From an uncultured Lachnospiraceae bacterium (GTDB taxonomy: Bacteria; Bacillota; Clostridia; Lachnospirales; Lachnospiraceae): 42,866 bases of DNA. Each line of letters starts with the position of its first letter. Within the stretch, counting starts at the first letter, position 1. Position numbers and translations under genes: made by a program. Location of the stretch: the NCBI GenBank assembly GCA_902782995.1, contig CACZPJ010000022.1, positions 1 to 42,866 on the forward strand, read 5' to 3'. The notes beneath the pieces are model-generated. The model saw only the letters and a list, made by a program, of their open reading frames with translations. It did no database searches and was not told the origin of the DNA. This document shows, piece after piece, positions 16,794 to 25,498 of this stretch.

Positions 16794-17102
16794 ATGGGAA
16801 AACCACATAACGAAGAAGACGACGAGGACATGTTTGTTACCTTAAGCATGGATAACGGACAGGAAGTAGAGAGCCGTGTACTTACGATCTTTGAAGCCGG
16901 CGATCAGAATTATATCGCATTACTTCCATTAGATGAAAAGGGCAATGATAATGCCGAGGGTGAAGTCTATATCTATCGTTACTTTGAAGATGAAGAAGGG
17001 AACCCTTCTCTTGAGAACATCGATTCCGATGAAGAATATGAGATCGTCTCCGACCGCTTTGATGAGCTTTTAGATGAGGAAGAGTTTGATGAGATGGACT
17101 AA
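16794..17102 (+). CDS. DUF1292 family protein
   Basis: A small, very acidic protein (102 residues from this start) of the DUF1292 type, widespread in Firmicutes and of unknown function. The core TLSMDNGQEVESRVLTIFEAGDQNYIALLPLDE...EVYIYRYFEDEEG is the family hallmark, followed by a Glu/Asp-rich tail. I use the second ATG because GAGG lies 5 nt before it; an in-frame ATG at 16773, right after the HD-GYP stop, has no such site. Its stop overlaps the stop of the convergent helicase gene by 4 bases. Confidence 0.88.
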   Translation: MGKPHNEEDDEDMFVTLSMDNGQEVESRVLTIFEAGDQNYIALLPLDEKGNDNAEGEVYIYRYFEDEEGNPSLENIDSDEEYEIVSDRFDELLDEEEFDEMD

Positions 17103-18931
17103 CCCTCCATCTCATCCCAGAATCTTGAGTGATCCATTTCGTGGTTGTTGATGCTTTTGGCTGCATAGATATGCAGCCTTTTTTTTGCCCTTGTCATTCC
17201 GACATAGAACATTCTGCGTTCTTCTTCGAGATCTTCTGCTAAGACCGCCTTTTTATACGGAGTCAGCTTCTCGTTTACATCCACAAGATAGACCTCCTCA
17301 TATTCGAGTCCCTTTGCACTGTGGAAGGTCGATAAGACCACACGGTTCTTCTCCTGCTGCTGTCTGATACTCTGATTCTGTAATTCTTCCTTATATTCTG
17401 TGATATGCTGCTGCCAGGCAGGATACGTCGGATAGTCCGCTGCCGCTGTCTGAAGCTGGTCGAGCAGGTCCGTAAGATCATCCGGGCGGATTCCGCGATA
17501 ATCGGCATATTCCTTCAGATAATCATCATAGCCGATCCCACGGCGGATATAATTGATCGCCGCATAAGGTGCCATATTTGAAAGCATCTTACAGTCATAG
17601 GCAAGCCGGTCGATCCGCTCTGCGATCCATTCCTGATCATTTTTCGCATAGTAGTCTGCCCACACATCAAACGCCACGGTCTTTTCCTCTAAGCTGTCCC
17701 GTCCGATATAACGCTTCGGCCGGTTCATGATCTGTAAAAAGTCCGCGCGCTCCCGGCTGCCCATGGCAATACGGATATAGGTAAAAATATCCTTTGCGAT
17801 CCAGTGATCGTACAGACATGGCATCCGATCCTTCGCCTTAAACGGAATGTTATACTCCATCAGTTGTTCCATCAAAAGCCCCGGCTGTGTATTCGTCCTA
17901 TATAAAACGGCAAGATCCGCATATTGTCCACCCTCTGCAACGTATGACTGTATTCCACGGATCACGGCAAGGTTCTGCTCTCTCTGGTTCTTGAATTCCC
18001 GTTTCTCCACTGCGTCTGCCGCTTCTGTATATGACACGATCTTTTTTCCAAAACGCATGGTATTATGTGCGATCAAATTGCCCGCCTTTTTCACGATCTC
18101 TACGGCGCAGCGGTAATTCACATCTAGTGTGATATGCGCGGCATGCGGAAAATCTCTCGCAAAGGACTGCATGATCCCCGGCGATGCCCCACGGAACCGG
18201 TAGATCGACTGGTCATCATCTCCTACTACAAACAGATTATTCTTCGGTGCTGCAAGCATCTTTACAATCTCATATTGCAGCTTGTTGATGTCCTGAAACT
18301 CATCGACTAAGATATATGGATACCGCTTCTGCCAGAGTGCCAATATATCCTTCCGCTCCCGGAACAGCTCATAGGTATAGACTAACATATCATCAAAATC
18401 GATCAGATGGTGCTTCCTTAAGGTATTCTGATACATATCAAAAATCCGCCGGAAGGTATCTTCTGCACAGTTCGAGGAATAGTAATGCGCAATATCTATT
18501 CCCTCATTTTTCACCAGACTGATCTCGGAGAGCATCTGCTCGATGTATTCGTTCTCATCCTCATAATCTAAGTGGAACTTCCGTACCAGCTCCCGCATCA
18601 GAATAAACTTCTGCTCTTCCCGGATAATATTGTCTGCGGAATAATGATAGGCATATTTTAAGATCGAAAAAAAGATGGCATGAAAGGTTCCGAATGTAAC
18701 CGGAGCTCTCCTTTCTCCCATCAGCTTTTGAAACCGCGTCTTCATCTCCTGCGCTGCTGCCCTTGTAAAGGTAACAACTAAAATATCCGCCGGGTCTACC
18801 TGATACTGCTCAATTAAGTTTTTCGTTCTCCGGGTAATGACAAGAGTTTTACCAGAACCCGGCCCTGCCAGTGTCAGGCAGGGACCGGTGTAATGACTGA
18901 TTGCCGCATTTTGGCTCTCATTGAAATTCAT
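17099..18931 (-). CDS. UvrD/PcrA-family (SF1A) DNA helicase
   Basis: A 3'-5' superfamily 1 helicase. Motifs in order: Q motif and Walker A (NESQNAA, LAGPGSGKTLVITRR), Ia (VTFTRAAAQEMKTRF), II (ILVDEFQDINKLQYEI), III (VVGDDDQSIYRFRGA), IV (LDVNYRC), V (LSTFHSAKGLEYEEVYLVDV) and VI (EEERRMFYVGMTRAKKRLHIY). At 610 residues it is about 100-130 shorter than PcrA/UvrD and lacks the usual C-terminal RNA-polymerase-binding tail. It is therefore probably a paralogue rather than the essential PcrA. It follows gltX by 5 nt, so the two are likely cotranscribed. Confidence 0.93.
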   Translation of the reverse strand: MNFNESQNAAISHYTGPCLTLAGPGSGKTLVITRRTKNLIEQYQVDPADILVVTFTRAAAQEMKTRFQKLMGERRAPVTFGTFHAIFFSILKYAYHYSADNIIREEQKFILMRELVRKFHLDYEDENEYIEQMLSEISLVKNEGIDIAHYYSSNCAEDTFRRIFDMYQNTLRKHHLIDFDDMLVYTYELFRERKDILALWQKRYPYILVDEFQDINKLQYEIVKMLAAPKNNLFVVGDDDQSIYRFRGASPGIMQSFARDFPHAAHITLDVNYRCAVEIVKKAGNLIAHNTMRFGKKIVSYTEAADAVEKREFKNQREQNLAVIRGIQSYVAEGGQYADLAVLYRTNTQPGLLMEQLMEYNIPFKAKDRMPCLYDHWIAKDIFTYIRIAMGSRERADFLQIMNRPKRYIGRDSLEEKTVAFDVWADYYAKNDQEWIAERIDRLAYDCKMLSNMAPYAAINYIRRGIGYDDYLKEYADYRGIRPDDLTDLLDQLQTAAADYPTYPAWQQHITEYKEELQNQSIRQQQEKNRVVLSTFHSAKGLEYEEVYLVDVNEKLTPYKKAVLAEDLEEERRMFYVGMTRAKKRLHIYAAKSINNHEMDHSRFWDEMEG

Positions 18932-18936
18932 ACTGA

Positions 18937-20394
18937 TTATTTTTCCTGACTTAATTTTTCAATCGCTTTTCTGATTCGTGCAACGGATTCTTCCTTACCA
19001 AGTACTTCCATGATCTCAGTTGCGCCACCCGGTGTCATCTGCTTACCGGATACTGCTGTACGGATCGGCCATAAAACGTAACCGTTCTTATAGCCCTTCT
19101 CTTTTACAAATGCTGAGATTGCCGCATACAGTGCATCGTTGCTGTAATCCTCCTGTGCCTCTAACAGTGGCAATACTTCCTGTAATACAAGAAGAGAACT
19201 TTCCTTCGTCGTCTTCATCTTCTTGTGTACATACATCTCGCTGTCATACTCCGGTACTTCTTCGAAGAAGTCGATATGATCTGCGATGTCCGGGAAAATC
19301 TCGATTCTGGTCTTAACCATGGCTGCGATCTTCTTTAAGTCATAATCCTTCGTAATGACTTTCTTAATGTATGGCTCTGCCTTCTCATAGAAGGTATCAA
19401 AGTCCATTGCCTTGATGTATTCTCCGTTCATCCACTTTAACTTCGTATAATCAAAAACTGCCGGAGATTTGCTCATATGATGATAATCAAATGCTTTTAC
19501 TAACTCCTCTAAGGAGAAGATCTCCTGATTATCGGTCGGGCTCCAGCCAAGGAGTGCAACAAAGTTTACAACTGCCTCTGTTAAAAATCCCTGATCAATC
19601 AGATCCTCATAAGAGGAATGTCCACAACGCTTGCTTAACTTCTGATGCTCTTCGTTCGTGATCAGCGGGCAATGTACATACTCCGGTACTTCCCAGCCAA
19701 ATGCCTCATACAAGCGGTTGTACTTCGGAGAAGAAGAAAGGTACTCGTTTCCTCTTACCACATGTGTGATCCCCATCAGATGATCATCGACAACGTTTGC
19801 GAAGTTATAGGTCGGGTATCCGTCTGATTTGATTAAGATCATATCGTCTAATTCTGCATTATCGACTGTAATATCTCCATAAATATCATCATGGAAGGTC
19901 GTTGTTCCGGTCGTCGGATTGTTCTGACGGATAACATACGGTACACCTGCTGCTAACTTTTCTTCGATCTCTTCCTTCGAAAGATGCAGACAGTGCTTAT
20001 CATAGATCACGATCTCTTTTCCTGCTACGGTCTGCTTTAAGCTCTCTAATCGCTCTTTGTCGCAGAAGCAGTAATAGGCTTCGCCTTTTTCGATCAGCTT
20101 TTTCGCATATTCAAGATAAATGCCCTGTGCCTGACGCTCACTCTGTACATATGGGCCGACACCGCCATCCTTATCCGGTCCCTCATCATGGATCAGTCCG
20201 GTCTTCTGCAGAGTACGATAAATGATCTCGACTGCTCCTTCTACCTGACGTTCCTGATCGGTATCCTCAATTCTTAAGATAAAATCTCCACCTTCATGTT
20301 TTGCAATCAGATATGCGTACAATGCCGTACGCAGATTTCCTACGTGCATTCTTCCGGTTGGACTTGGTGCAAATCTTGTTCTTACTTTACTCAT
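18937..20394 (-). CDS. gltX: Glutamyl-tRNA synthetase
   Basis: GltX charges tRNA-Glu, and in many Firmicutes also tRNA-Gln for later amidation. The 485-residue class Ib enzyme has the HIGH-type motif [32 protein letters not shown] and the KMSKS-equivalent [13 protein letters not shown], then the C-terminal helical anticodon-binding cage. AAAGGAAAG precedes the ATG. Whether it discriminates tRNA-Gln cannot be read here. The 129-nt leader contains two mutually exclusive hairpins. Confidence 0.97.
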   Translation of the reverse strand: MSKVRTRFAPSPTGRMHVGNLRTALYAYLIAKHEGGDFILRIEDTDQERQVEGAVEIIYRTLQKTGLIHDEGPDKDGGVGPYVQSERQAQGIYLEYAKKLIEKGEAYYCFCDKERLESLKQTVAGKEIVIYDKHCLHLSKEEIEEKLAAGVPYVIRQNNPTTGTTTFHDDIYGDITVDNAELDDMILIKSDGYPTYNFANVVDDHLMGITHVVRGNEYLSSSPKYNRLYEAFGWEVPEYVHCPLITNEEHQKLSKRCGHSSYEDLIDQGFLTEAVVNFVALLGWSPTDNQEIFSLEELVKAFDYHHMSKSPAVFDYTKLKWMNGEYIKAMDFDTFYEKAEPYIKKVITKDYDLKKIAAMVKTRIEIFPDIADHIDFFEEVPEYDSEMYVHKKMKTTKESSLLVLQEVLPLLEAQEDYSNDALYAAISAFVKEKGYKNGYVLWPIRTAVSGKQMTPGGATEIMEVLGKEESVARIRKAIEKLSQEK

Positions 20395-20411
20395 TTTCTC
20401 TTTCCTTTCCT

Positions 20412-20441
20412 GACTCTATCTCATGCCAGAGTCTTCTCTGG
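20412..20441 (-). promoter_or_regulatory. Two alternative hairpins in the gltX leader
   Basis: On the minus strand CCAGAG (20441-20436) can pair with CTCTGG (20431-20426). GACTCT (20433-20428) can pair with AGAGTC (20417-20412). The two stems share bases and cannot form together. The second ends 17 nt before the start codon, near the ribosome site. No T tract follows, so any effect would be on translation or stability. It may be fortuitous. Confidence 0.3.
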
Positions 20442-20476
20442 TATCTGATCCACTTTGTACAAACATACAACTATAT

Positions 20477-20505
20477 AATCTAGCATACAACGCGGAAAAT
20501 GACAA
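20477..20505 (-). promoter_or_regulatory. Predicted gltX promoter
   Basis: The minus strand reads TTGTCA (20505-20500), a 17-bp spacer and TAGATT (20482-20477), just downstream of the FeoB-associated gene stop. It separates gltX from the feo operon. Confidence 0.55.
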
Positions 20506-20523
20506 GCTGCATGCCAGGTAAAC

Positions 20524-20718
20524 TTAATTTTTACAGCCGTTACATTCCTTACAGCCGCAGCTTTTTTCACATGTGGAGGCATGATCCGTCTTTTTCTTCG
20601 TTCCACACCCCGAACAGCCCATACAGCCACCGCTTTTTCGTACGCGTATGATCCGTATCAGAGCATACACAAACCAGACTGCAATCACAGCCACCACAAT
20701 ATAATCCAAAGGCTTCAT
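20524..20718 (-). CDS. FeoB-associated Cys-rich membrane protein
   Basis: A 64-residue protein with one N-terminal membrane helix (residues 5-25, DYIVVAVIAVWFVYALIRII) and a cytosolic tail with nine cysteines (GGCMGCSGCG, CEKSCGCKECNGCKN). This is the FeoB-associated family, which occupies the place of FeoC in many Firmicutes. A role in passing on or sensing iron beside the FeoB pore is proposed for such proteins but not proven. It starts 9 nt after the feoB stop, as third gene of the operon. Confidence 0.92.
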   Translation of the reverse strand: MKPLDYIVVAVIAVWFVYALIRIIRVRKSGGCMGCSGCGTKKKTDHASTCEKSCGCKECNGCKN

Positions 20719-20727
20719 CGAACTCTC

Positions 20728-22731
20728 CTATAATAACATTCCGATATGATAGACAGCAAATGCCACGATCCATGCTACCACACACTGCATGATCACGACT
20801 AATACCGACTGCCACGCCGAGTTCATCTCACGGCGGATCGACGCAATCGCAGCCACACACGGAGTATACAGTAAGGTAAAGGTCAGAAAGCTTACTGCCG
20901 TAAGCGGAGTAAACAGACTGCCTAAGGTCGTACTCAAGTTCGTGATCGATGTTCCCATCAAAACGCTCATCGTACTGACAACTGCTTCCTTTGCCGTAAA
21001 TCCGGTGATCAGGGATGTGGAGATCCTCCAGTCACCAAAGCCGAGCGGGGCAAAGACCGGGGCGATCCATTTTCCGATCAGTGCAAGCAGGCTCTGTGTA
21101 CTCTCTTCTACCACATTCATCCTTGTGTCAAAGGTCTGCAAGAACCAGATGATGATCGTTGCTACAAAGATAACCGTGAATGCCTTCTGTAAAAAGTCTT
21201 TTGCCTTATCCCACATCAGAAGCAGGACACTTTTTAAGGATGGCAGACGGTAATTCGGAAGCTCCATCACAAACGGCATCGGATTGCCCCGAAAGATCGA
21301 TGTCTTAAATAATAATGCCATTAAAATACCAACAATGATTCCGCCTGCATACAATGCCATCATCACAAGTGCCTGATGCTTCGGGAAAAATGCTGCCGTA
21401 AACACTGCATAGATCGGTATCTTTGCCGAACAACTGATAAACGGTACTAACATGATCGTCATCTTCCGGTCACGCTCGGAAGCTAAGGTACGGCTTGCCA
21501 TAACTGCCGGAACACTACAGCCGAATCCGATTAACATCGGCACAAAGCTTCTTCCCGAAAGACCGATCTTCCGTAACAGCTTGTCCATGACAAACGCCAC
21601 ACGCGCCATATAGCCGGAATCTTCTAAGATCGACAAAAAGAAAAACAGGACAACAATGATCGGTAAAAAGCTTAAGACACTTCCGACTCCTGCAAAGACT
21701 CCATCAATTACCAGACTTTGTACCACCGGATTCATGCCATACGCAGTCAGTGCACGATCGGCTGCATCTGTTACCGCATCAATTCCAAGTGTCAGCCAGT
21801 CACTTAACTTGGCACCGATCAGCCCAAAGGTCAGATAAAATACAAGCAGCATGATCAGTAAAAACATCGGGATTGCCAGATACTTATTCGTCAGGACATT
21901 ATCAATCTTCACACTCCGCATATGCTCCTTGCTCTCATGGCAGCGGATTACCGTTTTCCTACACACCTTCTCGATAAAGGTATACCGCATATCCGCAAGT
22001 GCTGCATTCCGGTCCATCTTGTGATCGGTCTCCATCTCTTCGATACTGTGTTCCATCATATCCAGCTCGTTCTGGCTTAAGCACAGACGCTTTATAATAT
22101 CCTCATCCTGTTCGACGATCTTCGTCGCTGCAAATCGCGGGGACATTCCGATCTTCTGTGCATGATCCTCCACCTGATGGGAAACGGCATGGATACAACG
22201 GTGCACTGCACCCTGTTCACAAAAGTCTGTGACAGCCGGATACTTCCGGTGCTTTGCCGTATGTACGATCGCCTGGATCAGATCCTCGATTCCCTCATCC
22301 TTTGCTGCACTGATCGGGATCACCGGGATTCCAAGCTCCACCGACATCTGTTCAAAGTCGAGCGATCCGCCATTGTTACGCACCTCATCCATCATATTCA
22401 GTGCTAATACCATTGGGATGTGCATCTCTAAAAGCTGTAAGGTCAGATACAGATTCCGTTCAATATTCGTTGCATCCACGATATTGATAATGCCATCCGG
22501 CTTTTCGTTTAAAATAAAATCCCTTGTGACGATTTCTTCGTTTGTATACGGACGAAGCGAATAGATACCCGGCAGATCCACAACCGAACAGTCCTTTTTC
22601 GAACGCATCTGCCCGATCTTCTGATCCACGGTTACACCCGGAAAGTTTCCGACATGCTGGTTTGAACCGGTAAGCTGGTTAAATAACGTCGTTTTTCCAC
22701 AGTTCTGATTTCCTACCAGTGCAAATATCAT
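20728..22731 (-). CDS. feoB: Ferrous iron transporter FeoB
   Basis: FeoB imports Fe(II) across the inner membrane and has an N-terminal G domain. G1 is GNQNCGKTT (7-15), the switch/G2 region is VGNFPGVTVDQK, G3 is DLPGIYSLRPY and G4 is NMMDE. The C-terminal half has two Gate domains with multiple transmembrane segments, including the conserved RVAFVMDKLLRKIGLSG-type and IGFGCSVPAVMASRTL (Gly-Cys-Ser-Val-Pro) motifs. The 667 residues are normal length. The ATG overlaps the feoA stop (ATGA). Confidence 0.97.
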   Translation of the reverse strand: MIFALVGNQNCGKTTLFNQLTGSNQHVGNFPGVTVDQKIGQMRSKKDCSVVDLPGIYSLRPYTNEEIVTRDFILNEKPDGIINIVDATNIERNLYLTLQLLEMHIPMVLALNMMDEVRNNGGSLDFEQMSVELGIPVIPISAAKDEGIEDLIQAIVHTAKHRKYPAVTDFCEQGAVHRCIHAVSHQVEDHAQKIGMSPRFAATKIVEQDEDIIKRLCLSQNELDMMEHSIEEMETDHKMDRNAALADMRYTFIEKVCRKTVIRCHESKEHMRSVKIDNVLTNKYLAIPMFLLIMLLVFYLTFGLIGAKLSDWLTLGIDAVTDAADRALTAYGMNPVVQSLVIDGVFAGVGSVLSFLPIIVVLFFFLSILEDSGYMARVAFVMDKLLRKIGLSGRSFVPMLIGFGCSVPAVMASRTLASERDRKMTIMLVPFISCSAKIPIYAVFTAAFFPKHQALVMMALYAGGIIVGILMALLFKTSIFRGNPMPFVMELPNYRLPSLKSVLLLMWDKAKDFLQKAFTVIFVATIIIWFLQTFDTRMNVVEESTQSLLALIGKWIAPVFAPLGFGDWRISTSLITGFTAKEAVVSTMSVLMGTSITNLSTTLGSLFTPLTAVSFLTFTLLYTPCVAAIASIRREMNSAWQSVLVVIMQCVVAWIVAFAVYHIGMLL

Positions 22732-22964
22732 AAAGCAGCATCCTCACTTTCCACTTCAATCTGTCTTGCATCCTCCTTACGGATCGTCAGCTCATATCCA
22801 CGGATATGCAGTTCGATCGGATCTCCCATTGGTGCGACCTTCTGCACGACGACCTGTGTTTTCGGGATCAGTCCCATATCTAAAAAACGACAACGCAGGA
22901 CACCCTCTCCACCTACTTTTGTAATTACTGCCTTCTGCCCGATCGGCAATTCATCTAATGTCAT
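22728..22964 (-). CDS. feoA: Ferrous iron transport protein FeoA
   Basis: FeoA is a small SH3-like protein that assists FeoB. It is 78 residues with the family pattern LPIGQKAVITKVGGEGVLRCRFLDMGLIPKTQVVVQKVAPMGDPIELHIRGYELTIRKEDA. GAGG lies 8 nt before the ATG. It is the first gene of feoA-feoB-Cys-rich protein. Confidence 0.95.
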   Translation of the reverse strand: MTLDELPIGQKAVITKVGGEGVLRCRFLDMGLIPKTQVVVQKVAPMGDPIELHIRGYELTIRKEDARQIEVESEDAAL

Positions 22965-22997
22965 ACGCTTATCCTCTCATTTCTGCATTTTGTTACT

Positions 22998-23026
22998 ATT
23001 CTAACGCAGCGTTTTTCTTTCTTCAA
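22998..23026 (-). promoter_or_regulatory. Predicted promoter of the feo operon
   Basis: The minus strand reads TTGAAG (23026-23021), a 17-bp spacer and TAGAAT (23003-22998), 33 nt before the feoA start. I searched the flanks by eye for a Fur-type 19-bp palindrome and found no convincing one. Confidence 0.55.
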
Positions 23027-23055
23027 CCTAAAATTGTTCTATTTTTCCAATTCTG

Positions 23056-23085
23056 TCATATATGCCATATTCTGTAACATAATCC
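23056..23085 (+). promoter_or_regulatory. Candidate sigma-E (sporulation) promoter of cotJABC
   Basis: TCATATAT (23056-23063) and CATAATCC (23078-23085) are 14 bp apart. They resemble the SigE -35 (GHATAnnT) and -10 (CATAnnnT) with one mismatch each. cotJ is SigE-dependent in Bacillus, which fits. The region is AT-rich, so confidence is moderate. Confidence 0.4.
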
Positions 23086-23164
23086 GTATTTTTCCATAAA
23101 TTATTATTGTAAATAAAAAGAAATGATTTCATGCGCAAAGAACATGCGCAGAAAAGAGGATGCT

Positions 23165-23368
23165 ATGAATACTTGTGAACAGTGCGGCAGAAATCAGTAT
23201 GCACCTTGTTCCGGAAGATTTCCAACATCGAACAGGAGTATTGCCATGGCATACGTTCCGTGGCAGCACTTCCAGAATGTCTACGACCCGGATAAAGCCC
23301 TGCGGTGCGGCACGATCTTTCCGGAATTAAATAAACCATTCCTAGGAAAGCGGGGTGCATGTCTATGA
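23165..23368 (+). CDS. cotJA: Spore coat-associated protein CotJA
   Basis: A 67-residue member of the CotJA family, a small component of the inner spore coat. The recognisable part is SIAMAYVPWQHFQNVYDPDKALRCGTIFPELNKPFLGKRGAC. A Cys-containing N terminus (MNTCEQCGRNQYAPCSG) precedes it. I start at the ATG at 23165 with GAGG 5 nt upstream; a longer frame from 23123 lacks a ribosome site. Its stop overlaps the cotJB ATG. Confidence 0.9.
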   Translation: MNTCEQCGRNQYAPCSGRFPTSNRSIAMAYVPWQHFQNVYDPDKALRCGTIFPELNKPFLGKRGACL

Positions 23369-23631
23369 GAAATACGCCGATGAACCGGGAACAGCTTTTT
23401 AACTGGATCAATGAGGTCAGCTTCGCCGTCAACGACATTACCCTCTATCTCGATACACACCCGGAGGATGAGGAAGCGATCAGTTACTTCAATCACTACA
23501 GCGAAGTGCGCCGGAAAGCATTAAAAACATATGAAGAGCATTATGGACCACTTACGATCGATACCGCCACCCCAACCGGGAACTGGTGCTGGGCAACCCA
23601 GAAATGGCCATGGGAAGGAGGAAACTGTTAA
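23365..23631 (+). CDS. cotJB: Spore coat protein CotJB
   Basis: An 88-residue CotJB family protein, the middle gene of the conserved cotJABC set. Features include NREQLFNWINEVSFAVNDITLYLDTHPEDEEAI..., a YYNHY-like segment (YFNHYSEVRRKAL) and the family tail YGPLTIDTA...WCWATQKWPWEGG. The ATG at 23365 overlaps the cotJA stop (ATGA) with GGGG upstream; an ATG six bases earlier is possible. The stop overlaps the next start (TAATG). Confidence 0.92.
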   Translation: MRNTPMNREQLFNWINEVSFAVNDITLYLDTHPEDEEAISYFNHYSEVRRKALKTYEEHYGPLTIDTATPTGNWCWATQKWPWEGGNC

Positions 23632-24239
23632 TGTGGAATTATGAAAAGCGGTTACAGTGTCCGGTCAACATCACACAGACCAATCCAAAGATCGCACAGG
23701 TGATCATCAGCCAGTTCGGTGGACCGGACGGTGAACTTGCTGCTTCCATGCGTTATCTCTCACAGCGTTACACGATGCCGGATAACCGCGTACAGGGACT
23801 GCTCACGGATATAGGCACGGAAGAACTTGGGCACTTAGAGATCGTGGGTGCAATCATCTATCAGCTGACAAAAAACCTCTCCGTCGAGGAGATCAAGGCT
23901 TCGGGCTTTGATAAATACTATGTGGACCACACGCTTGCACTCTGGCCGCAGGCTGCCGGCGGCATCCCGTTTAATGCCTGCGAGTTCCAGTCAAAAGGCG
24001 ATGCTATCACCGATCTTTTTGAAAATATGGCTGCGGAGCAGAAAGCACGCTCGACCTATGATAACATCCTGCGTCTGGTCAAGGATGAAGAGATCGCTGG
24101 TCCGATCCGTTTCCTGCGTACCCGCGAAGTTGTCCACTTCCAACGCTTTGGAGAAGCACTCAGTATCATTCAGGATAGCCTGGATTCGAAAAACTACTAT
24201 GCATTTAACCCTTCCTTTGATATATGCAACAAACGGTAA
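23631..24239 (+). CDS. cotJC: Manganese-catalase-like spore coat protein CotJC
   Basis: CotJC belongs to the manganese catalase family and is built into the spore coat; catalase activity may protect germinating spores. The 202-residue protein has the ferritin-like four-helix core with metal-site motifs GTEELGHLEIVGAIIYQL, AAEQKARSTYDNILRL and REVVHFQRFGEAL. It starts at the ATG at 23631 after AAGGAGGAAAC. A terminator follows 10 nt after the stop. Confidence 0.95.
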   Translation: MWNYEKRLQCPVNITQTNPKIAQVIISQFGGPDGELAASMRYLSQRYTMPDNRVQGLLTDIGTEELGHLEIVGAIIYQLTKNLSVEEIKASGFDKYYVDHTLALWPQAAGGIPFNACEFQSKGDAITDLFENMAAEQKARSTYDNILRLVKDEEIAGPIRFLRTREVVHFQRFGEALSIIQDSLDSKNYYAFNPSFDICNKR

Positions 24240-24248
24240 AGACAGCAT

Positions 24249-24280
24249 GAGCCGGGTGCTTTTCCACCCGGCTCTTTCTT
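24249..24280 (+). terminator. Intrinsic terminator after cotJABC
   Basis: GAGCCGGGTG (24249-24258) pairs perfectly with CACCCGGCTC (24265-24274), with a 6-nt loop, then TTTCTT. It is directional for the plus strand; the minus strand has no T run after it. Confidence 0.85.
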
Positions 24281-24296
24281 CTGTAAGCGGCTGAGC

Positions 24297-25472
24297 TTAC
24301 GCCACCCCACACAGCTTATCGATCGACTCTAGGATCTGCCGTACCTCCGGTATATCCGAACCAAATTCTTTCATCAGGTCCTCGATCTCTTCCTTTTGTT
24401 CTAAGACAACATCCATATTGTATTCAATCCTGCTGCGAAGCTTCTGGCGGCGTTCGATCAGATTGTGCTTGATCTCTACCATCTCACGCTTATCCACTAA
24501 GGCATCCGCCTGATTCAGCCACACCTTCGGATCATAGAGATTGAAATTACGCAGCATCCGAAGCAGCTTGCCGCTGAAATATTCGAGATCCTCGCTTGTG
24601 CGCTCATACTTCTCCCGTTCCCTGTTCGCTTCCATATACTGCTCCCACAGATAATTCAGCTCATACGAATTATGTACATGATATTTTTCACAGGTATAAT
24701 CTACTGCATTCGTTGAATGTACATATTTGATCTTCACCTTATTGAGCAGCGTAATCGCACGGTTCGTGTTATTCTCCGCCTTTTTGATCTCCGCCGTATT
24801 GTTCTGCATACGGATGTAAATCGCAGTTCCGGCAGCACCACCGGTAAAAAGCAGAATCATAAATAACAGTCTGGTGTCCATCTCAAAGCCCATCTGTAAT
24901 ACCAGGATCACTGCCATCAGGATAATCAGGACACCAAACAGCACGTAAGATAGTCTGCGCAGCAGTTTCTGCTCGGATAAAAGCTCTCGTCTGTAATAGA
25001 TCCATTCATTCTTCTCCCCATCGAGATATTGCATATCCTTTTTCACGAGTGCCTGATACCGTTCATTCTCCTGCAGCGTCCGGATCGCAGAGGTAATGAT
25101 CTTCTCATCCTGCTGCATCTGGTTGTACTGGCTGTCCGTGATCTTTTTCGAGGTCTGCAGGTAGTCATCCCTTGACTGGTTTAAGGTCAGGATATTCGAT
25201 GCGGTATCCCGTAAAATACCGGCTTCCTTTTCCGGCATCTCTTCAATCAACTGGATATCCTTCAGATAAGAGGTCATCACACGGTACTCTGCCTTCTGTG
25301 CCTCTAACTCCTTTGCCGTCTCAATGATCTGCTCACAATGATCTAATACATAGTGATGTACCTTGTGCTCGTCTTCCATTTCCTCCGGTGTGAGCACATC
25401 CTCCGTCACCTGCTCAAGGATCTCATCTATACTCTTTTGTTTCTTTTTCCATTTCCGCTTAAATAATTTCAT
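24297..25472 (-). CDS. Two-TM coiled-coil membrane protein of the DUF5717/Hsp70-like cluster
   Basis: I do not recognise a named family. The 391 residues consist of a basic start (MKLFKRKWKKKQKS), a long charged helical region (about 20-170) with heptad character, and two membrane helices near 174-195 (YVLFGVLIILMAVILVLQMG) and 202-220 (LFMILLFTGGAAGTAIYI). A second long coiled coil (about 225-390) follows. With the short 6-8 residue turn between helices, both coiled coils are predicted on the cytosolic side. It is the last gene of a four-gene minus-strand set, 26 nt after the TPR gene. It could anchor the other products to the membrane; that is inference from context. Confidence 0.8.
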   Translation of the reverse strand: MKLFKRKWKKKQKSIDEILEQVTEDVLTPEEMEDEHKVHHYVLDHCEQIIETAKELEAQKAEYRVMTSYLKDIQLIEEMPEKEAGILRDTASNILTLNQSRDDYLQTSKKITDSQYNQMQQDEKIITSAIRTLQENERYQALVKKDMQYLDGEKNEWIYYRRELLSEQKLLRRLSYVLFGVLIILMAVILVLQMGFEMDTRLLFMILLFTGGAAGTAIYIRMQNNTAEIKKAENNTNRAITLLNKVKIKYVHSTNAVDYTCEKYHVHNSYELNYLWEQYMEANREREKYERTSEDLEYFSGKLLRMLRNFNLYDPKVWLNQADALVDKREMVEIKHNLIERRQKLRSRIEYNMDVVLEQKEEIEDLMKEFGSDIPEVRQILESIDKLCGVA

Positions 25473-25498
25473 CTATGTTCTCCTGTGCAGCCGCCCTG

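Noticed and set aside
22965..23164. Fur box upstream of feoA
   Set aside because: No stretch approaches the 19-bp GATAATGATAATCATTATC pattern; only general AT richness is seen.
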